The position numbers and the translations under genes were made by a program. Below are positions 35,356 through 44,804 of a stretch of DNA of 64,000 bases, piece by piece. The notes under the pieces are model-generated. The model was not told where the DNA came from. It did not search any database and saw only the letters and a program-made list of their open reading frames with translations. The stretch covers positions 1 through 64,000 of the forward strand of contig JAKQIY010000028.1 in assembly GCA_029561455.1 (NCBI GenBank), given 5' to 3'. Each line of letters begins with the position of its first letter. Position 1 is the stretch's first letter. The DNA is from a bacterium (GTDB lineage Bacteria > Zhuqueibacterota > Zhuqueibacteria > Residuimicrobiales > Krinioviventaceae).

Positions 35356-35494
35356 TTTATTATTGCGAAATGCAAATTATTGTCTAAATTACATAAATCT
35401 GTTTTCCGGTGCAACCATTCTTTTCCCGGAAAGTATTATAGGCAGGCAAAAAAAATTAATTTTCACCACCCCGGTATTTTAACAGGAAAGAAAA

Positions 35495-36199
35495 ATGAAA
35501 AAGCTTTTTTTAGTAACAATTCTTGCCGTGACAATTTCCTGTCAGCAGGCCAGGCTGTCTTCACCCCCACCCAATACCCTGACTGTAAGTGAACAACAGC
35601 AAGGCTGGCAATTGTTGTTTGACGGCGAGTCATTGTCACAATGGACCGGCATTGCCGGCCAGCCGGTTCCCACTGCCGCCTGGCAGGTTGTCAACGGCGA
35701 ACTGCTTTCCGTTCCGGCAGAAACCAGAACCCCAGGGCAAGGCGGCGATATCATCACGATCCAGCGTTATGCCAATTTTGAATTTAAAGTCGATTTCAAA
35801 TTTAATCAACCGGCAAACAGCGGCATAAAATACTTTATTCAGGATAGTAGTTCCATCGGCTTTGAATACCAAATAATTAACCGTCCGGAAGGCGGCCCCC
35901 ATGATATTGCCGATCTGTATGACCTGCTCCATTCCGAAACAGCCGCAGCCAATGCCAAAACCGATGGCGACTGGAACCAGGCGCACATCATTGTCAATGG
36001 CAATCATGTTGAACACTGGCTGAACAATGTAAAAGCGCTGGAATGTGAAAGAAACAATGATGAATTCAGGGAACGAATAGCCGGAAGTAAATTCAGGGAT
36101 TTCCCGGGTTTCGGTGGTTTTAGCAAAGGTCATATATTATTGCAGGATCATGGTGGCGGGGTTGCTTTTCGCAACATTAAAATTAAAAATTTACCCTAG
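35495..36199 (+). CDS. DUF1080 (3-keto-disaccharide hydrolase-type) lipoprotein
   Basis: A 234-residue lipoprotein: MKKLFLVTILAVTISC gives a signal with Cys16. The mature domain begins with the family hallmark GWQLLFDGESLSQWTG, contains FEFKVDFKFNQPANSGIKYF and ends with GHILLQDHGGGVAFRNIKIK, the jelly-roll fold of DUF1080. Members hydrolyse glycosidic bonds, including 3-keto sugars, in the periplasm or at the surface. AGGAAAG precedes the ATG. A minus-strand slyD terminator lies just downstream. Confidence 0.88.
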   Translation: MKKLFLVTILAVTISCQQARLSSPPPNTLTVSEQQQGWQLLFDGESLSQWTGIAGQPVPTAAWQVVNGELLSVPAETRTPGQGGDIITIQRYANFEFKVDFKFNQPANSGIKYFIQDSSSIGFEYQIINRPEGGPHDIADLYDLLHSETAAANAKTDGDWNQAHIIVNGNHVEHWLNNVKALECERNNDEFRERIAGSKFRDFPGFGGFSKGHILLQDHGGGVAFRNIKIKNLP

Positions 36200-36225
36200 T
36201 ACCGGAACAATATCTCCGGCTGGAT

Positions 36226-36252
36226 AAAAAAAAGGCGGGATTACCTCCCGCC
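36226..36252 (-). terminator. Rho-independent terminator of slyD
   Basis: GGCGGGA / TCCCGCC form a 7-bp GC-rich stem with a TTACC loop (36234-36252). On the minus strand the stem is followed by a run of Ts (36226-36233). It begins 4 nt after the slyD stop. Confidence 0.85.
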
Positions 36253-36256
36253 TTGA

Positions 36257-36721
36257 CTAGTGCACATGGCCGTGGGCAATTTCTTCTTTTGTGGCGCTGC
36301 GTATCGATACTATTTCAGTATCAAAATTCAGGGTCTCCCCTGCCAGGGGATGATTGAGATCAAACACGACCTCTTTCTCATTGAATGTTTTTACAGTAAA
36401 TTCAATGTTATCTCCATCTTCGCTGTTTGCCCGCAATACCAGGCCTTCATACAAATCGATTTTATCCGGAATTTCCGCCCTGTCCACAACCTGAACCATT
36501 TCTTCATCTCGTTCACCATAACCATCTTTGGCCGCAACATTGACTGTTTTCTTGTCGCCTACCTTCATTCCTATTAACTGCTCTTCGAGACCGGGAATGA
36601 TCTGGCCATGGCCGACAATAAAAGATAACGGCTCGCCATCAGCGGATGAATCTACTACCTGGCCGGAATTTAATGTTAAAGTGTAATGAAATGCCACAAC
36701 CATATCTTTTTGAACTTGCAT
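36257..36721 (-). CDS. slyD: FKBP-type peptidyl-prolyl isomerase, SlyD-like
   Basis: A 154-residue FKBP with an insert-in-flap domain. VVAFHYTLTLNSGQVVDSS and PLSFIVGHGQIIPGLEEQLIGM form the proline-isomerase core, and the IF chaperone domain spans about residues 65-125. The C-terminus IAHGHVH is a very short His tail, so the nickel-binding extension of E. coli SlyD is mostly missing. It speeds proline-limited folding in the cytoplasm. ATG 36721 is chosen because GGAG lies exactly 6 nt upstream; a longer frame from 36754 lacks a ribosome site. A terminator follows the gene. Confidence 0.92.
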   Translation of the reverse strand: MQVQKDMVVAFHYTLTLNSGQVVDSSADGEPLSFIVGHGQIIPGLEEQLIGMKVGDKKTVNVAAKDGYGERDEEMVQVVDRAEIPDKIDLYEGLVLRANSEDGDNIEFTVKTFNEKEVVFDLNHPLAGETLNFDTEIVSIRSATKEEIAHGHVH

Positions 36722-36913
36722 ATATAACTCCGTTTTCAAATAAACCATTCTCATTAGTAATGATGTAACAAGTGATTACATTCTCAACAAGTTCCGGTTA
36801 TAAACCGGTTAACCGGGTATTAAAATATTATTTTACACAATATTTAAAGATGCGGTAACCGGTCTTTAAAGATCATATTGGTTAAAGATAATCCTTTTTA
36901 TAAACCGGTTGTT

Positions 36914-37264
36914 CTAGTAACCACGCCGGCCGCTGTTATAACCGCCGCCAAAATTGGAACGATTGCCGCCGCCGCCACCAGGATTATATCTGCGTCGTTT
37001 ATCACCGCCGCCGCTGCCGCCGGTACGCTGCCGGGCTTCACTACAACGAATCGCTCTGCCTTTTATCTCTTTACCGTCCATCTCTTGCATGGCAGTTTTA
37101 CCATTGGCGGCATCCGCCATTTCAACAAATCCAAATCCTTTTGATTCACCGCTATACATGTCTTTGATGATTTTTACAGAAGTGACTTCGCCAAAAGCTT
37201 CAAAACTTTTTTTCAATTCATCTTCAGTAACCTGACGATCGAGATTGCCAACGTAAATATTCAT
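36914..37264 (-). CDS. RRM-domain RNA-binding protein
   Basis: A 116-residue protein made of one RNA-recognition motif and a Gly/Arg-rich tail. RNP2 is IYVGNL (3-8) and RNP1 is KGFGFVEM (42-49). The tail (about 80-116) is rich in Gly, Arg, Asn and Tyr, like the cold-induced Rbp proteins of cyanobacteria and Bacteroidetes. It binds single-stranded RNA and probably serves as an RNA chaperone. GGAG supports the ATG. The 669-nt AT-rich gap upstream could hold a long regulated leader, though I cannot define one. Confidence 0.9.
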   Translation of the reverse strand: MNIYVGNLDRQVTEDELKKSFEAFGEVTSVKIIKDMYSGESKGFGFVEMADAANGKTAMQEMDGKEIKGRAIRCSEARQRTGGSGGGDKRRRYNPGGGGGNRSNFGGGYNSGRRGY

Positions 37265-37933
37265 GAATTTCTCCTTTAAATAATTATTACAGCTTTACCG
37301 TTAAAGCTGTTTTGCCTTTTCCAGGCACAATTTAATTTTAGATACGTCTGTGGGAAAAACAATATGCAGGTTACAGAAGTTAATTCAAAAATTTTGAATT
37401 AGTTGTATTTAATTAAATTGATGCCCACTATTTTTCTAAATTACACAATTTTTATGTGGAAAACAATATAATAATCCATTGTCTTCCAGCATTCATTATA
37501 TAATTTATCATAATTCAAAACAATTCATATTTGTTTTTAATTTCCCAAATATTTGAACTATTGTAAACATTTTTCACGCCGATTTGAGAATTCATTCAAA
37601 TTCAGGAAAATTCTTCCCGCGGTGAAAAATTTTCCCAGAAAAGTGTTGTTTTGCAGATTTTTTTTTATAAATTCTGTGGTATGAAATAATATATTCATTT
37701 TTCCAAATCCATCAACAAAGCATGGATTCTTCCGTTCTAAATAATTAATTTTAATACATTTATACCATAGTAAATTTTTCGGTATTTATTCAAAAATTCA
37801 AATTTTCTCACAAAAACCGAATTGCGGGCATTTTGTATATCTTTACTTGCAATAACATTTATTCTGCAATCATTACTTGTCTAATGCCAAAGCATTGGCA
37901 GTTAGCTGTAAATAAATAATAAGGAGCCTGGAT
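37265..37933. other. Long AT-rich gap between divergent genes
   Basis: This stretch separates the RRM gene (minus) from the DUF4954 gene (plus). It is AT-rich throughout with many AAAATTC and TTTTTC runs, no open frame of note, and no repeat of the families seen elsewhere. Promoters and a possible RRM 5' leader must lie here, but I see no element clear enough to place. AAGGAG at 37920-37925 is the ribosome site of the next gene. Confidence 0.5.
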
Positions 37934-40138
37934 ATGGATAATGTCGGTATAATGCAAGCAGATTTAATGGGTAAAAATTTTATCGCCGCACCCTATATAC
38001 CCAAGGGAAAAGATGAATACTATCTTCGCAACCAGCAACTCAACAAACCGGAGGGGTACTGGCGCCATCTAAAATCCAGCGAAATTGAGGAATTGGTAAA
38101 AAACGCCAATACCTGCGATGACTGGGATTTGATTCTGGTAACCGAAGAATTTAAAGCTTCAATGATAAAAAATTGTGAGTTCTTCGGCCTGGTTCGCATT
38201 GGTAAATTAAGAAATATTACCTTGCTGCATCATGACCTGCAAATGCCCGCCGGTATCACCAACAGCCGGATTATTGCCTGCGATATTGGCGATGATGTTG
38301 CCATCCACAATGTTCGTTACCTGGCGCATTATATCATCGGTGACCGTAGTATGTTATTCAATATTGATGAAATGCACACAACCAACCACGCCAAATTTGG
38401 TAATGGCATTGTTAAAGAAGGTGAAGAAGAAAAAGTTCGGACATTGCTTCTATTAATGAATGAAACCGGTTCCCGGTCGGTCATGCCTTTTGATGGGATG
38501 ATCACCGCTGATGCCTATATCTGGGCCAAATACCGTGATGATAAAAAACTGCTAGAAAAGCTGGGCGCAATAACCCAAAAAAGTTTTGATGACCGGCGTG
38601 GTTTTTACGGTACAGTCGGGGAACAATGCGTTGTCAAAAATTCCATGATCATCAAAGACGTCAAGATCGGTTCCCATTGTTATATCAAAGGCGCCAACAA
38701 ACTGAAAAACCTCACCATCAACTCCACTATGGATGAGCCGACTCAAATTGGCGAAGGAGTTGAACTGGTTAACGGGATTATCGGTTACGGCTGTCATATT
38801 TTTTATGGTTGCAAAGCCATTCGCTTTATTATGGGCAATAACTCTAACCTTAAATACGGCGCCCGGCTCCTCAATTCGTTCATGGGCGATAATTCCACGG
38901 TCTCGTGCTGCGAAATGCTCAATAACCTCATCTTTCCGGCCCACGAACAGCATCATAACAATTCTTTTCTAATCGCTTCGCTGTTAATGGGGCAAACCAA
39001 CCTGGCGGCCGGCGCCACCATCGGCTCCAACCATAACAGCCGTTCCAATGATGGTGAAATTCAAGCGGGACGTGGTTTCTGGCCCGGTTTATGTTCCAGC
39101 GTCAAACATTCCTGCCGCTTCTCGTCGTTTACTTTACTTTCCAAAGGCGATTACCCGGCAGAACTGGATATACCGCTGCCTTTCTCCCTGCTCAATAACA
39201 ACACCACGCTAGATCATCTGGAAGTGATGCCGGCGTACTGGTGGCTTCATAACATGTTCGCCCTGGCCCGTAATTCATGGAAATACCAGACCCGCGATAA
39301 ACGCCTGACCAAAGTGCAAAATATCGAATTTGACCCGCTCGCGCCCGATACGGTAGAAGAAATGTTCCAGGCCCGCAAGCTACTGGAATTATGGACCGCC
39401 AAAGCCTGGTTACGCCAAAATAACGACGCCGGAGCAAAAAGCAGCACCCGCTTACAGGAACTGGGACGCAGCCTGTTGAACGATAATAAGGAAAAAACTG
39501 CCGGTCTGCAAGTCCTTGGTGAAAATATGGAAAAATCACGACGCAAAGTGACCATCCTCAAGGCCAGGGACGGCTACCATGCTTATGGACAAATGCTGCT
39601 TTACTATGCCGTCAAAAACCTGCTGGACTTTCTCGAAGCCAATCCCCAGGCTAATTTTGCAATTATGCAGGAAGCCCTCGCCGGTAAAAGAATTATCGAC
39701 TGGGTGAATATTGGCGGCCAGCTTGTAACTGAAAAAGACCTTGCCGATATTACTTATAGAATCAAATCCGCAAAATTAAAAACCTGGGATGAAATCCATT
39801 ACGCTTATACTGAATTGTGGTTCAAGTACCCGATAGATAAACAAAAGCACGCATTTGCTACATTACTCGATTTAACTGCTCCCGAAAAAGTGACGGCGGA
39901 ATGGTTTGCGCAAATGCTTGATGAAGCGGTTAAAATCCAGAAATACGTTTGCGAACAGATCTATATCAGCAGAAAAAAAGATTATGATAACGAGTTTCGA
40001 AAAAACACCTATCGCAATGAACAGGAACAGCAAGCCTGCATCGGCTTGATTGATGAAAACAGTTTTATAGTGCAGATAAAACAGGAAACTGAATTATTTA
40101 CCAAACGCATTAATACTATTAAAAAACGTCTGGCATAA
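37934..40138 (+). CDS. DUF4954 left-handed beta-helix protein
   Basis: A 734-residue protein of the DUF4954 family, which I know mainly from Bacteroidetes and relatives. The middle (about 70-400) is a series of hexapeptide-like turns (VVKNSMIIKDVKIGSHCYIKG, LVNGIIGYGCHIFYG) typical of left-handed beta-helix sugar acyltransferases. The EHQHHNNSFLIASLLMGQTN segment with several His could be an active site. The C-terminal third is helical. Its function is unproven, but nucleotide-sugar or amino-sugar acetyl transfer is the likely chemistry. AAGGAG at 8-nt spacing supports the start. The SIS-domain gene follows after 65 nt. Confidence 0.85.
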   Translation: MDNVGIMQADLMGKNFIAAPYIPKGKDEYYLRNQQLNKPEGYWRHLKSSEIEELVKNANTCDDWDLILVTEEFKASMIKNCEFFGLVRIGKLRNITLLHHDLQMPAGITNSRIIACDIGDDVAIHNVRYLAHYIIGDRSMLFNIDEMHTTNHAKFGNGIVKEGEEEKVRTLLLLMNETGSRSVMPFDGMITADAYIWAKYRDDKKLLEKLGAITQKSFDDRRGFYGTVGEQCVVKNSMIIKDVKIGSHCYIKGANKLKNLTINSTMDEPTQIGEGVELVNGIIGYGCHIFYGCKAIRFIMGNNSNLKYGARLLNSFMGDNSTVSCCEMLNNLIFPAHEQHHNNSFLIASLLMGQTNLAAGATIGSNHNSRSNDGEIQAGRGFWPGLCSSVKHSCRFSSFTLLSKGDYPAELDIPLPFSLLNNNTTLDHLEVMPAYWWLHNMFALARNSWKYQTRDKRLTKVQNIEFDPLAPDTVEEMFQARKLLELWTAKAWLRQNNDAGAKSSTRLQELGRSLLNDNKEKTAGLQVLGENMEKSRRKVTILKARDGYHAYGQMLLYYAVKNLLDFLEANPQANFAIMQEALAGKRIIDWVNIGGQLVTEKDLADITYRIKSAKLKTWDEIHYAYTELWFKYPIDKQKHAFATLLDLTAPEKVTAEWFAQMLDEAVKIQKYVCEQIYISRKKDYDNEFRKNTYRNEQEQQACIGLIDENSFIVQIKQETELFTKRINTIKKRLA

Positions 40139-40203
40139 AAAACACCGCATCGCGATGGCGAAAATTAATCAAGCAGATAATTATCAGGGAAAGGGATGTT
40201 GCA

Positions 40204-41220
40204 ATGAATTTAACAGATAAAAAATATTCCACTCACGCGCTGGTTCGCGAAATGATGGATACGGTTGCAGTTGTAAAAAATTTTAACGTCGATCAGACCA
40301 GAGAGGTAGCCACTGCTATAAAATCTGTCGGTAAATTATTCCTCACCGGCGAGGGTTCCAGCAGGATTTTTCCGGCCAAGAATTCCATCCGCAAAGCCAT
40401 GACCTGGGGATTGAATCTGGCAATAGCCACCGATGGTTCCCGCCAGGGCGCACAGTATGATCTGCATAACTGTGCGGTGTTTTGCGCATCCAACTCCGGG
40501 CGCACCAAAGAAGTAGTACTGCTGGCTAAAAAACTGCTGGAACAGGGTAATACCAATCGTTTCGGGTTGACCGCCAATGAAGGCACCCTGTTGGCCCAGG
40601 CCTGTACAAGGTCATTTGTTCTAACCTGCGGCTGGGAACAAGCGGTCGCCGCTACTAAAAGTGTTGTGGAACAGGCTCTGTTCTACGAGTCTATTTTGTG
40701 GCATATTGCCGCTAAAAACACCGGTTCACTGCTTGTTGACCTGGCCGGGAAAATTGAAACTGCCTTGACCTTGCTGGTCGATAAAAACATCATCAAAACT
40801 GCCGCCAACGCACCGACGATCTATTTTGCCGGGTATAACGACGGGGTAGCCGAAGAACTGACTTTGAAAACCAATGAGATCACCCGCAAAAAGTCCGATT
40901 TTCTGGAAGGCACCTATGCCGTACACGGTATAGAAGAAGTAATGGATCCCAAAGATATTGTATTTGTCGTCGATCCCATTGATGATGAAATTGAAAAATT
41001 CCAGGATGTGCTGGTCAAAGGCGTTGGTTTGACAGTTGTTGCCATTGCCGATCATGACACGCCGTTCCCCACGATTCGTGTGCCCTCGGCAGGTGAATTA
41101 ACGCCTTATGTTTACTTGTGCGCCGGCTGGAATGTGCTGGTGGAAATCGGTCTGGCGCTGGGCATCAACCTGGACAAACCGGAACGTGCCCGTAAAGTTG
41201 GTAATGAGTTTATCGGTTAA
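40204..41220 (+). CDS. SIS-domain sugar isomerase/deaminase-like protein
   Basis: A 338-residue protein with two SIS domains, like the isomerase half of glucosamine-6-phosphate synthase (GlmS) or AgaS. The first domain has S52-S53 (TGEGSSRIF) and S96-N-S98-G-R-T101 for phosphosugar binding; a GWEQAVAATKSVVEQ helix carries a candidate catalytic Glu. It lacks a glutaminase domain, so it is not a full GlmS. Its place after the DUF4954 acyltransferase-like gene suggests a joint amino-sugar phosphate pathway. A terminator follows. Confidence 0.85.
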   Translation: MNLTDKKYSTHALVREMMDTVAVVKNFNVDQTREVATAIKSVGKLFLTGEGSSRIFPAKNSIRKAMTWGLNLAIATDGSRQGAQYDLHNCAVFCASNSGRTKEVVLLAKKLLEQGNTNRFGLTANEGTLLAQACTRSFVLTCGWEQAVAATKSVVEQALFYESILWHIAAKNTGSLLVDLAGKIETALTLLVDKNIIKTAANAPTIYFAGYNDGVAEELTLKTNEITRKKSDFLEGTYAVHGIEEVMDPKDIVFVVDPIDDEIEKFQDVLVKGVGLTVVAIADHDTPFPTIRVPSAGELTPYVYLCAGWNVLVEIGLALGINLDKPERARKVGNEFIG

Positions 41221-41237
41221 TCCTGGTATCATTCTAT

Positions 41238-41263
41238 GGCCGCTTGTAAAGGCGGCCTTTTTT
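41238..41263 (+). terminator. Rho-independent terminator after the SIS gene
   Basis: GGCCGC (41238-41243) pairs with GCGGCC (41252-41257) across an 8-nt loop and is followed by six Ts. It begins 17 nt after the SIS stop and closes the DUF4954-SIS transcription unit. Confidence 0.85.
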
Positions 41264-41343
41264 ATAGCTTTTAGATGAGAATTTTATTACTTTATAAAAT
41301 CATACCAGACATGATTTTACATAAAAAGAATGTAGAGCCTTAA

Positions 41344-42978
41344 ATGAAAATCTATTCCATCGCTGCTTGCCGAAAACTTTTATTATTGTCAGTCCTGTTA
41401 ACTCCATATATTTCCTTTCCCCAAAACCAGCCGCCGGTCATCGACCGTCTAACAGCAAGTGTTGACACAACCACTCAAATAATCACGTTCTTGTACGATG
41501 TTTCGGATCAGGAAAATGATACCCTGGAAATTTCCATCTCATTTTCAAGTGATAGCGGTAGAACCTTTTTATGCCCTATGGATTCTCTTGGCGGAGATAT
41601 TGGCTGGCCGGTTTTACCGGGAACGGATAAACAGATTACCTGGCATTATCCTGCCAGGACTTTTTTTTTCACCGCCACCACCTTATCCTCGTACAAGGCA
41701 AGGCTGAGTGCCGATGATCATTTGGCGGTTAAATTAGAGGTTCTGGCCGACCAGGTAGATAGCTTGCAACTGAAAACAAATATGCAGGCAATTATCGGCA
41801 TAAGAAATTATGTGACCGGGGCCGAACATCTTGCCAATGTTAAAGAATTTTTAAAAAACCGTTTATCAGCGGGTAACCTTGAATTACTGGTACAATCTTT
41901 CGAACAAGATGAGTGTTCGGCGGAAAATATTATCGGTATGCTGACCGGACAAACAAATAAAGAAATTCTGTATGGCATAGGCGGTCATTACGATACCGTT
42001 GAAAACAGCCCCGGCGCCGACGATAACGGTTCTGCGGTTGCAGGCATGCTGGAAGCGGCAAGGATCTTGTCCGCTTATCAATTTCGCAATTCTCTGCATT
42101 TTATCGCCTTTGATCTGGAAGAAACCGGTATGTATGGCAGTAAGGAATATGTGAGACTGCTCCGGCAGGACAGCACCCATTTTGAAGGCCTGGTGAATAT
42201 GGATATGATCGGTTATTATTCAAACGAACCAAACTCCCAGGATATGCGCCCGGAATATGAGGACTTTTTCCCCGAGGCGTATCATGCCATTGCTGCCGAT
42301 GAGTTCCGCGCCAATTTTGTCATGGTTATTACCAACGCTGTTTCCAGCTATATGCAGGTCACCTTTAACAACAGTGCAAACCTGTTTGTACCGCAGTTAA
42401 ATGTACTTTCCTTTGCGGTGCCGGGCAATGGCGAAGACGTGAGCAGACTACGAAGCAGCGATCATGCCTCATTTTGGGATTGGGACTTTAAGGCGATCAT
42501 GCTGACCGACAGCGGCAATTTACGCAATCATATTTATCATTCCCCGGCCGATACGATCGGAACCTTGAATTTTACTTTTATGACCAACATTGTCAAAGCT
42601 GCGGTGGTAACAATGGCCAGGTTGGGAGAAATCCAGCACTATAATACAAAGGTTACCGATCTGGTCATTGCCAATACTACCGCGATTGCCGGGATGGAAA
42701 ATACCAAGCCGGTACAATACCGCCTGGAACAAAACTATCCCAATCCCTTTAATCCATCTACCCGGATTGATTATTGCGTTCCAAAAGCCGGACAAGTAGA
42801 AATTAAAATTTTCAGCGTGACGGGACGGGAAGTACAAACCCTTGTTCAATCATTACACCAGACCGGCAGTTATAGCATTAATTTTAATGCCTCCGCTCTG
42901 CCTTGCGGTATTTACCTGTATACATTGCAAACCGGCAACCACATTCTGGATTGCAAAAAAATGCTGCTGATCAAATAA
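41344..42978 (+). CDS. Secreted M28 metallopeptidase with T9SS sorting domain
   Basis: A 544-residue exported peptidase. The N-terminal signal (LLLLSVLLTPYISFP) is followed by a small beta domain (about 28-125). The M28 domain has the two-zinc ligands and catalytic residues: H215-x-D217, D226 (PGADDNGS), E259-E260, D287 (NMDMIGY) and H374 (SDHASFW). The C-terminal T9SS domain begins at EQNYPNPFNPST and ends CKKMLLIK. It should be an extracellular aminopeptidase or carboxypeptidase. It is the first of two tandem paralogues with identical architecture. Confidence 0.9.
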   Translation: MKIYSIAACRKLLLLSVLLTPYISFPQNQPPVIDRLTASVDTTTQIITFLYDVSDQENDTLEISISFSSDSGRTFLCPMDSLGGDIGWPVLPGTDKQITWHYPARTFFFTATTLSSYKARLSADDHLAVKLEVLADQVDSLQLKTNMQAIIGIRNYVTGAEHLANVKEFLKNRLSAGNLELLVQSFEQDECSAENIIGMLTGQTNKEILYGIGGHYDTVENSPGADDNGSAVAGMLEAARILSAYQFRNSLHFIAFDLEETGMYGSKEYVRLLRQDSTHFEGLVNMDMIGYYSNEPNSQDMRPEYEDFFPEAYHAIAADEFRANFVMVITNAVSSYMQVTFNNSANLFVPQLNVLSFAVPGNGEDVSRLRSSDHASFWDWDFKAIMLTDSGNLRNHIYHSPADTIGTLNFTFMTNIVKAAVVTMARLGEIQHYNTKVTDLVIANTTAIAGMENTKPVQYRLEQNYPNPFNPSTRIDYCVPKAGQVEIKIFSVTGREVQTLVQSLHQTGSYSINFNASALPCGIYLYTLQTGNHILDCKKMLLIK

Positions 42979-43166
42979 AACCGGGCGCCATTTATCAAAC
43001 CGGCTAAAGTGTAAAGAAACGCTTTTTATATAGAAAAGTTGATTTCGAGGAGTCAATAACAGGTTTGTTAATAATTGCCGGCCGATTTGCATTTTTAGAT
43101 CGCTTTTGCTATATTGTTATATATAAAAAAATCAAACCAATCCCCCGACATAACCAAGAGAAGAAT

Positions 43167-44795
43167 ATGAAAAGAACTAATCTGTATGTCTTGTTCGGCC
43201 TGGTTTTCAGTCTGTTTTTTCCGGCGGGTGTTTTTTCGCAGAATCAACCTCCGGTTGTAGACCAGGTAACGGCGTGTGTTGATACGGCCAATCACATAAT
43301 CACCGTTACTTTCAATGTTTCCGATCAGGAACAGGATACATTGGACATCTTTGTTTCTCTTTCCAATGACGGCGGTGAAACTTTTCTGTGCCCGGTGGAT
43401 TCTGCAAGCGGCGACATTGGCTGGCCGGCAATTCCGGGCGAGGGAAAACAGGTTTCCTGGCGCTATGATCCTGAAGAATTGTATATAGATTCAAGCGTAT
43501 TAAAATGGTACAAAGTGAAAGTTATTGCCGATGACCGTTACCGGGTTGATCTTCAGGACCTGGCCGACCAGGTCGATAGCCTGAATCTGAAAAACAACCT
43601 GGAAGCGATAATCGGCGTCAGAAACTATGCCATAAACCTGGATCATATGCTTTATGTAAGGGAACTAATTACAGAACGACTTTCCGCCGGAAATAGTAAA
43701 CTGATCTTGCAGGATTTCAGATATGGCACATACGATGCGCTAAACATCATAGGTATGCTGCCCGGTCAAAGCAGGGAAGCAAACCTGTATATCCTTGATG
43801 GCCATTTCGATACCGTCGCAATCAGTCCCGGCGCCGATGACAACGGCGCTGCTGTTGCCGGCTTGCTGGAAGCCGCCAGAATTCTAACGCCCTTTCACTA
43901 TCGCAATAGTTTGCAATTGATTGCGTTCGATCTTGAAGAATATAATCTGGGGGGAAGTACCTATTATGTAAACCATCTGGCTAATAATGGTTATGATCTC
44001 AAAGGGGTTGTCAATTTTGAAATGATCGGTTATTATTCAAGTCAGCCCAACAGTCAAATTCTGCCGGCCGGTTTTGAATTGTTATTTCCGGATGCCTATA
44101 ATGCCATAGCCGCACAGCAGTTTCGTGGTAATTTTCTGGCCAATGTCGGCAATGCCCAGTCCAGTGATCTGATCGCCTTGTTCGACAGTTGCGCCGCCGC
44201 TTTTGTACCGCAATTGCTGGTTCATTCCATAGCCGTACCCGGTACCGGCACTATGGTGCCTGACCTGCGCCGCAGCGACCATGCAATATTCTGGGACAAA
44301 GGCTATAATGCGCTGATGCTGACCGATGGCGGTAATTTACGTAACCCGAATTATCATACAGCCGGCGATTCTATTGGCACACTCAATTTCACCTTTATGA
44401 CCAACATCGTTAAAGCTGCTATAACTACGGTTGCCAGGCTGGCCGGGATCATGCATTGCGGGTATACGGTAGCCGACCTGCAAATAGCCGCTCCCAGCGC
44501 TATTCCAGCCAAAGAGGGTGTTAAACCTGCTGACTTTCAACTGGAACAGAACTATCCTAACCCTTTTAACCCGCAAACCCGGATAAACTATTATGTCCCT
44601 GAAGCCGGGAATGTTGATATAAAAATATTTGCTACAAACGGACAAGAGGTACAAACCCTGGTTCATAAATATCACAAGGCGGGAACATACAGCGTTAATT
44701 TCAACGCAGCGTCCCTTCCCTGCGGATTGTACCTGTACACCCTGGAAGAAGGCAATAAAATTTTAGCCTGTAAAAAGATGCTGCTGCTTAAATAA
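43167..44795 (+). CDS. Secreted M28 metallopeptidase with T9SS sorting domain (paralogue)
   Basis: A 542-residue paralogue of the preceding gene with the same order: Sec signal (LYVLFGLVFSLFFPAGVFS), beta domain, M28 catalytic domain and T9SS tail (EQNYPNPFNPQT, ending CKKMLLLK). The ligands are HFDT, PGADDNGA, FDLEEY and SDHAIFW; the fourth ligand segment reads NFEMIGY, Glu in place of the Asp of the first copy, a change seen in this family. ATG 43167 is chosen over an upstream TTG because it starts directly before the signal peptide with AGAGAAG ahead of it. The two probably arose by tandem duplication and have diverged considerably. Confidence 0.9.
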   Translation: MKRTNLYVLFGLVFSLFFPAGVFSQNQPPVVDQVTACVDTANHIITVTFNVSDQEQDTLDIFVSLSNDGGETFLCPVDSASGDIGWPAIPGEGKQVSWRYDPEELYIDSSVLKWYKVKVIADDRYRVDLQDLADQVDSLNLKNNLEAIIGVRNYAINLDHMLYVRELITERLSAGNSKLILQDFRYGTYDALNIIGMLPGQSREANLYILDGHFDTVAISPGADDNGAAVAGLLEAARILTPFHYRNSLQLIAFDLEEYNLGGSTYYVNHLANNGYDLKGVVNFEMIGYYSSQPNSQILPAGFELLFPDAYNAIAAQQFRGNFLANVGNAQSSDLIALFDSCAAAFVPQLLVHSIAVPGTGTMVPDLRRSDHAIFWDKGYNALMLTDGGNLRNPNYHTAGDSIGTLNFTFMTNIVKAAITTVARLAGIMHCGYTVADLQIAAPSAIPAKEGVKPADFQLEQNYPNPFNPQTRINYYVPEAGNVDIKIFATNGQEVQTLVHKYHKAGTYSVNFNAASLPCGLYLYTLEEGNKILACKKMLLLK

Positions 44796-44804
44796 AGGAA
44801 CGAT

